Below are positions 5,851 through 9,259 of a DNA stretch of 9,259 nt, one piece after another. The first letter of the stretch is position 1. Every line of letters starts with the position of its first letter. The notes below the pieces were generated by a model. That model did not search any database, was not told the DNA's origin, and worked only from the letters and a program-made list of their open reading frames with translations. The DNA comes from an uncultured Micrococcus sp. (GTDB lineage Bacteria; Actinomycetota; Actinomycetes; Actinomycetales; Micrococcaceae), in NCBI GenBank assembly GCA_946222435.1, contig CAMIOJ010000063.1, positions 1-9,259 of the forward strand, in the 5' to 3' direction. Position numbers and translations under genes: made by a program.

Positions 5851-7431
5851 TCAGCCCTGCTGGATGCGCCGCATCCAGGCCTCGACCTCGTCCGGGGTGC
5901 GCGGCAGCGCGGCGGAGAGGTTCTCGGCGCCGTCCTCGGTGACGAGGATGTCGTCCTCGATGCGGATGCCCATGCCGCGGTACTCCTGAGGCACCGCCAG
6001 GTCCTCCTCCTTGAAGTACAGGCCCGGCTCGATGGTGAAGACCATGCCCGGCTCGAGCACGCCGTCCAGGTAGAGCTCGCGCTTGGCCTGGGCGCAGTCG
6101 TGCACGTCCAGGCCGAGGTGGTGGCTGGTGCCGTGCGGCATCCAGCGGCGGTGGTGCTGACCCTCTTCCGAGAGGGCCTCCTCCACAGAGACCGGAAGCA
6201 GGCCCCACTCGTGCAGGCGGGAGACGAGGACCTTCATGGCCTCGGCGTGGATCTCGCGGAAGCGGATGCCCGGCTTCACGATCGCATAGGCGGCGTCCGC
6301 CGCGTCCAGCACGGCCTGGTACGCCTTGCGCTGGATCTTCGTGAAGGTGCCGTTGACCGGGAGGGTGCGGGTGATGTCCGCGGTGTAGAGGGAGTCGGCC
6401 TCCACGCCGGCGTCCAGCAGGAGCAGGTCGCCGTCCTTCACGTCGCCGGTGTTCCGGATCCAGTGCAGGATCGTGGCGTTGTTCCCCGAGGCGGCGATCG
6501 TGTCGTAGCCGAGGTCGTTGCCCTCGAGCCGGGCACGCGCGAAGAAGGCGCCCTCCACCATGCGCTCGCCGCGGCCGTGGCCGATCGCGCGCGGCAGGGC
6601 GCGCACCACGTCCTCGAAGCCGGCGATGGTGGCGTCCACGGAGCCGCGCATCTCGGCGATCTCCCACTCGTCCTTCACCAGGCGCAGCTCCGAGGTGAAC
6701 TCGGCGAGCTCGCCGTCCTGCGTCTCGGCGGCGGCCAGGTCCACGCCCGCGGCGGAGCGGGTGGACTCGACCAGCTGCAGCATGTCCGCGTCGTCCGAGC
6801 GCAGCAGGCGCAGCTGCACCTGGCCGGCGGCGGGGGAGCCGGCGTCCTTGGTCACGGCCACCTCGAGCTCCTCGAGGGAGGCGGTGCGGATGCCCGTGCG
6901 GGCTGCCAGCTCGGCCAGCGTCGGGCGGGGGCCGATCCAGAACTCGCCGGAGCGGGCGTCGGCGTAGAACTGCTCGGTGTCCCGGCCGGCCAGCGGACGG
7001 AAGTACAGGGTGGCCGCATGCGAGGAGCCAGCGTCCCCGGCACCGGAGTCGGTGGGCTCGAGCACCAGCACGGCGTCCGGCTCGTGGTCCACGCCCAGGC
7101 CAGTCAGGTGCGCGAACGCCGAGTGCGGGCGGAAGCGGTAGTCCGTGTCATTGGAGCGGACCTTGAGCTGGCCCGCCGGGATCACCAGGCGCTCGCCGGG
7201 GAAGCGGGCGGAGACGGCCGCACGGCGGCGCGCGGCGTGCTCGGCCGAGGGATCGGCCTCCGGCAGGTCGGTGCTCGCCGGGGCCCACTGCGAGCCCATG
7301 AATGCGCGGAACGCGTCCGAGCTCGGGCGCTGCGAGCGGTTCTCCACGCGCTCGCCCAGCGGCTGGGTCTGCTTCTCTGCCTGGTCGGCGGCGGTCTCGG
7401 GGGCGGTCTTCTCGCTCTTCTGGTCGGTCAT
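5851..7431 (-). CDS. pepP: Aminopeptidase P family Xaa-Pro peptidase (M24B)
   Basis: This is a cytosolic metallopeptidase that removes N-terminal residues preceding proline and uses a dinuclear metal centre, usually Mn2+. All expected ligands are present (numbering from the chosen start): D340 in LLDAG, D352 in ADITRTLP, H437 in HGTSHHLG, E468 in TIEPG and E492 in GIRIEDD. H444 in LDVHD is the usual catalytic helper. Residues about 60-210 are the aminopeptidase P N-terminal domain (FRPHSAFAHLTG near 100) and about 255-510 the pita-bread catalytic domain. Its 526 residues exceed the E. coli enzyme (about 440) because of a Gln/Glu/Lys-rich leader (about 1-38) and inserts. The ATG at 7431 is preferred: a -10-like CAAGAT lies 7 bases upstream. 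An ATG at 7440 (three residues longer) is possible; a start at 7521 would overlap the divergent gene. It is convergent with the stress protein gene. Confidence 0.92.
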   Translation of the reverse strand: MTDQKSEKTAPETAADQAEKQTQPLGERVENRSQRPSSDAFRAFMGSQWAPASTDLPEADPSAEHAARRRAAVSARFPGERLVIPAGQLKVRSNDTDYRFRPHSAFAHLTGLGVDHEPDAVLVLEPTDSGAGDAGSSHAATLYFRPLAGRDTEQFYADARSGEFWIGPRPTLAELAARTGIRTASLEELEVAVTKDAGSPAAGQVQLRLLRSDDADMLQLVESTRSAAGVDLAAAETQDGELAEFTSELRLVKDEWEIAEMRGSVDATIAGFEDVVRALPRAIGHGRGERMVEGAFFARARLEGNDLGYDTIAASGNNATILHWIRNTGDVKDGDLLLLDAGVEADSLYTADITRTLPVNGTFTKIQRKAYQAVLDAADAAYAIVKPGIRFREIHAEAMKVLVSRLHEWGLLPVSVEEALSEEGQHHRRWMPHGTSHHLGLDVHDCAQAKRELYLDGVLEPGMVFTIEPGLYFKEEDLAVPQEYRGMGIRIEDDILVTEDGAENLSAALPRTPDEVEAWMRRIQQG

Positions 7432-7438
7432 GTCCTCC

Positions 7439-7444
7439 ATCTTG
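7439..7444 (-). promoter_or_regulatory. Candidate -10 hexamer of the peptidase gene
   Basis: The minus strand reads CAAGAT followed by GGAGGAC and the ATG at 7431. The GGAGG sits only 2 bases from the ATG, too close for a normal ribosome-binding site, so a leaderless start fits better. If translation starts at 7440 instead, this motif overlaps the coding region and the call fails. Confidence 0.3.
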
Positions 7445-7500
7445 TCACCGTCGTCGGGCCCGTGCAGGCCCCAGGGCGGTCCGGCCGGCCGGTCGCCCCG

Positions 7501-7506
7501 TAGGCT
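7501..7506 (+). promoter_or_regulatory. Candidate -10 hexamer of the PHP gene (leaderless)
   Basis: TAGGCT lies 7 bases before the ATG at 7514. The nine bases TAGGCTGGA also stand directly before the GTG of the MgtE-N/CBS gene on the other strand. GGAG (7507-7510) is only 3 bases from the ATG, a poor ribosome-binding distance. It lies in the 82-base divergent region shared with the peptidase gene. Confidence 0.45.
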
Positions 7507-7513
7507 GGAGCGC

Positions 7514-8368
7514 ATGAGCACGCCGCGCTACGACCTGCACACGCACTCGACCGTCTCGGACGGCACCGAGTCTCCCGCCGAGCTCATGGCGGCCGCGGCG
7601 GAGGCGGGGCTGGACGGCCTGGCGATCACGGACCACGACACCAACGCCGGCTGGGCCGCAGCGGCCGACGCCGCCCGCGCCCACGGCCTGCTGCTGGTCC
7701 GAGGCATGGAGATGACCTGCCGCACGGACGAGGGCGTGTCCGTGCACCTGCTGTCCTACCTGCACGACCCGGACCACGACGGCCTCAACGCCGAGATGGC
7801 CCGCGCCCGCGACGCCCGCCTGCACCGTGCGCAGACGATGGTGGACCGCCTCGCCGAGGACTTCGACCTCACCTGGGACGACGTGCTGGAGCATGCGGGG
7901 GAGGGTGCCACGATCGGACGCCCCCACCTGGCCGACGCGCTCGTGCGGATCGGCGTGGTCCCGGACCGCACGGCGGCGTTCCAGTCCATCCTCACCGGCT
8001 CCTCGAAGTACTACGTGCCGCACTACGCCCCGCACCCGGCCGACGCCGTCCGCCTCGTCCGCGCCGCCGGCGGCGTCCCCGTGTTCGCCCACCCGCTGGC
8101 CTCGTCCCGCGGCAGGGTGGTGGGCATGGAGACCTTCGAGGAGATGATCGAGGCGGGCCTGGCCGGCCTCGAGGTCGAGCACCGGGACAACCCGGAGGAG
8201 GCCCGTGGCGTGCTGCGCGGCATCGCCGAGCGCCACGGTCTGTTCACCACCGGATCCTCGGACTACCACGGCACCGGAAAGCCCAACCGGCTGGGGGAGA
8301 ACCTCACCCCGCCCGAGGTCCTCGCCGAGATCGAACGCCAGGGGACCGGGACCGTCGTCCTGCGCTGA
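7514..8368 (+). CDS. PHP-domain phosphoesterase, TrpH/RnaAM (YciV) type
   Basis: This is probably a 3',5'-nucleoside bisphosphate phosphatase / 5'-3' exonuclease-like enzyme acting on short RNA or pAp, as described for E. coli RnaAM (YciV/TrpH). The 284 residues match that family's compact size. PHP motifs appear in order: DLHTHSTVSDG (7-17, metal ligands H9, H11 and D16), ITDHD (38-42, D40 and H41), E66 in GMEMT, HLLSY (78-82), GRPHLADAL (135-143, H138), FAHP (191-194, H193) and SSDYHG (248-253, D250 and H252). The insertion between E66 and H193 is of the kind that separates this group from histidinol-phosphatase and polymerase PHP domains. The start at 7514 puts the first motif at the N-terminus; the open frame continues upstream but would overlap the divergent peptidase promoter. 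The substrate is inferred from family resemblance. Confidence 0.88.
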   Translation: MSTPRYDLHTHSTVSDGTESPAELMAAAAEAGLDGLAITDHDTNAGWAAAADAARAHGLLLVRGMEMTCRTDEGVSVHLLSYLHDPDHDGLNAEMARARDARLHRAQTMVDRLAEDFDLTWDDVLEHAGEGATIGRPHLADALVRIGVVPDRTAAFQSILTGSSKYYVPHYAPHPADAVRLVRAAGGVPVFAHPLASSRGRVVGMETFEEMIEAGLAGLEVEHRDNPEEARGVLRGIAERHGLFTTGSSDYHGTGKPNRLGENLTPPEVLAEIERQGTGTVVLR

Positions 8369-8395
8369 GCCACGCGGCTCGGCCTGTCACCACCG

Positions 8396-8442
8396 ACGAC
8401 GACGGCCCGCACCTGACGCTGTCAGGTGCGGGCCGTCGTCGT
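8396..8442. terminator. Bidirectional hairpin terminator between PHP and helicase genes
   Basis: A perfect 22-bp stem (8396-8417 with 8421-8442) closes on a 3-base loop (GCT); the top pairs may open in practice. It lies 27 bases after the + gene and 34 bases after the minus gene. The right arm GGTGCGGGCCGTCGTCGTG nearly equals that of the hairpin at 5772-5816. No T-tract is present on either side. Confidence 0.85.
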
Positions 8443-8476
8443 GGTCCATCCGGTGCCGCAGGCACCGGGCCCGGGC

Positions 8477-9259
8477 TCAGCCCTCGGTCTTCGGGACGTT
8501 CTCGCCGCCCTTCACGACCTCGCCGTTGCGGCGACGGGTGCGGTTGCGGCCGCCCCGGGCGCGACGACGACGGCCGCCGCCCTCGCCCGCACGCTCGCCG
8601 GCCTCGGACCGGTCGCCGCCCTCGCCGCCACGCTCGCCCCCGCGGGACTCGCCGGACTCGACGCGCTCACGGCGCTCACCGCCGCGCTCGCGGTCACGAC
8701 GCTCGCCGTCACGGCCTCGACCGCGTCCACGTCCCCGGCCGCCGCCGCGGCCTCCGCGCTCGGAGTTGCGTCCGCCGTCACGGCCGCCGCGGCCGCCGCG
8801 GGGCGCGGGCTCGGGGCCGCCCAGGTCCTCCAGCACCTCCGCGTCCAGGCCGTCGAGGGTGCGCTTGTCCTTCGGCAGGCGGCCCTTGGTGCCCTGAGGG
8901 ATGCCGAGGTCCTCGAACAGGTGCTTCGAGGAGGAGTAGGTCTCCACCGGCTCGGGCTGACCGAGGCCGAGGGCCTTGTCGATCAGGGACCAGCGCGGCA
9001 TGTCCTCCCAGTCCACCAGGGTCACGGCGATGCCCTTGTTGCCGGCACGGCCGGTGCGGCCCACGCGGTGCACGTAGGTCTTCTCGTCCTCCGGGGCCTG
9101 GAAGTTGAACACGTGGGTCACGTCGTCCACGTCAATGCCGCGGGCGGCGACGTCCGTGGCCACGAGGATGTCGATCTTGCCGTTGCGGAACGCGCGCAGT
9201 GCCTGCTCGCGGGCGCCCTGGCCCAGGTCGCCGTGCAGCGGGCCGGCGGCGAAGCCGCG
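8477..9259 (-). CDS. DEAD-box RNA helicase, C-terminal part with RGG-rich tail (5' end outside window)
   Basis: The 260 visible residues begin inside the second RecA domain and run to a TGA at 8479-8477; the ATPase domain with the DEAD motif lies outside. In order are LHGDLGQGAREQAL (8-21), motif V ATDVAARGIDV (34-44) and motif VI YVHRVGRTGRAG (62-73), which together identify a superfamily 2 DEAD-box RNA helicase. These unwind or remodel RNA in ribosome assembly, mRNA decay or cold adaptation. A linker (about 85-150) leads into an Arg/Gly tail (about 153-245; RGGRGGRDGG, GRGRGRGRGR, GGRRRRARGG) of the kind that binds RNA non-specifically. An RhlE- or CsdA/DeaD-like role is plausible but cannot be separated without the missing half. 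It is convergent with the PHP gene. Confidence 0.93.
   Translation of the reverse strand, partial: RGFAAGPLHGDLGQGAREQALRAFRNGKIDILVATDVAARGIDVDDVTHVFNFQAPEDEKTYVHRVGRTGRAGNKGIAVTLVDWEDMPRWSLIDKALGLGQPEPVETYSSSKHLFEDLGIPQGTKGRLPKDKRTLDGLDAEVLEDLGGPEPAPRGGRGGRDGGRNSERGGRGGGRGRGRGRGRDGERRDRERGGERRERVESGESRGGERGGEGGDRSEAGERAGEGGGRRRRARGGRNRTRRRNGEVVKGGENVPKTEG
8525..8803 (-). repeat. Low-complexity RGG/RG coding stretch
   Basis: About 280 bases encode almost only Arg, Gly, Glu, Asp and Ser. CGC/CGT and GGC/GGT codons are mixed, so it is a low-complexity protein stretch rather than an exact DNA tandem repeat. Length variation between strains would be expected. Confidence 0.6.

Noticed and set aside
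5806..7503. 565-codon open frame on the + strand opposite the peptidase
   Set aside because: The complementary frame encodes a peptidase with all metal ligands. This one starts inside a terminator hairpin and has no recognisable motif.
7145..7513. Longer N-terminus for the PHP protein
   Set aside because: The open frame extends upstream, but it would run antisense through the peptidase start and add a low-complexity Ser/Arg stretch before a PHP motif normally at the N-terminus.
7432..7521. Longer N-terminus for the peptidase (ATG at 7521)
   Set aside because: It would overlap the start of the divergent PHP gene and its likely promoter. The added residues read as intergenic DNA.
8525..8803. 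Possible tandem DNA repeat or CRISPR-like array in the helicase tail
   Set aside because: There is no constant repeat unit or spacer length. The similarity comes from Arg/Gly codons in an open frame.
8205..8897. 230-codon + frame overlapping the PHP gene end and the helicase tail
   Set aside because: It is Pro/Arg/Ser low complexity, crosses the terminator hairpin and is out of frame with the real PHP gene.

Overview
The window is very GC-rich chromosomal DNA with strong G/C bias at third codon positions. Its gene content points to an actinobacterium, most likely of the Micrococcaceae (Micrococcus/Kocuria/Arthrobacter relatives). That assignment rests on protein character and gene order recalled from memory, not on a database search. 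No mobile element, integrase, CRISPR array, tRNA or rRNA was seen. Coding is dense, no gap exceeds about 150 bases, and eight genes plus four short intergenic regions account for the window.

Layout. (1) 1-656 (+) is the 3' part of an unrecognised, probably extracytoplasmic regulatory protein, followed almost immediately by tatB (671-1351, +). (2) A perfect hairpin at 1394-1430 separates tatB from a convergent minus-strand operon. In transcription order this operon is an MgtE-N/CBS protein (4625-3354), a DUF1003 membrane protein (3344-2592) and the P-loop ATPase Mrp (2595-1441). Its genes are tightly coupled: one stop codon is merged with the next ribosome-binding site, and the next junction is an ATGA overlap. 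(3) Divergent from that operon is a two-helix membrane protein of the general-stress-protein-17M type with a long Gln/Gly/Ala-rich tail (4747-5706, +). (4) A second hairpin (5772-5816) separates it from a convergent aminopeptidase P-type Xaa-Pro peptidase (7431-5851, -). (5) Divergent from the peptidase is a TrpH/RnaAM-type PHP phosphoesterase (7514-8368, +). (6) A third hairpin (8396-8442) separates the phosphoesterase from the C-terminal part of a DEAD-box RNA helicase with an RGG-rich tail (8477-9259, -, running off the window).

How it fits together. The order tatB - mrp - DUF1003 - MgtE-N/CBS - stress membrane protein resembles the region downstream of sigE/rseA/htrA in mycobacteria (Rv1224-Rv1234, from memory). 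This looks like a conserved actinobacterial envelope/stress neighbourhood rather than an accessory island. The MgtE-N/CBS protein has the regulatory half of an Mg2+ transporter but no channel. It is co-transcribed with, or divergent from, two small membrane proteins of unknown function, and that group is the best candidate for an undescribed system here.

Two regulatory patterns stand out. The five promoter-proximal starts each have a -10-like hexamer 6-8 bases upstream, which suggests leaderless mRNAs; one of these promoters is an 18-bp tandem duplication. The three convergent junctions carry related hairpins sharing a GGTG(M)GGGCC...TCGTCGTG-type right arm with no T-tract. Everything else looks like ordinary core genome.
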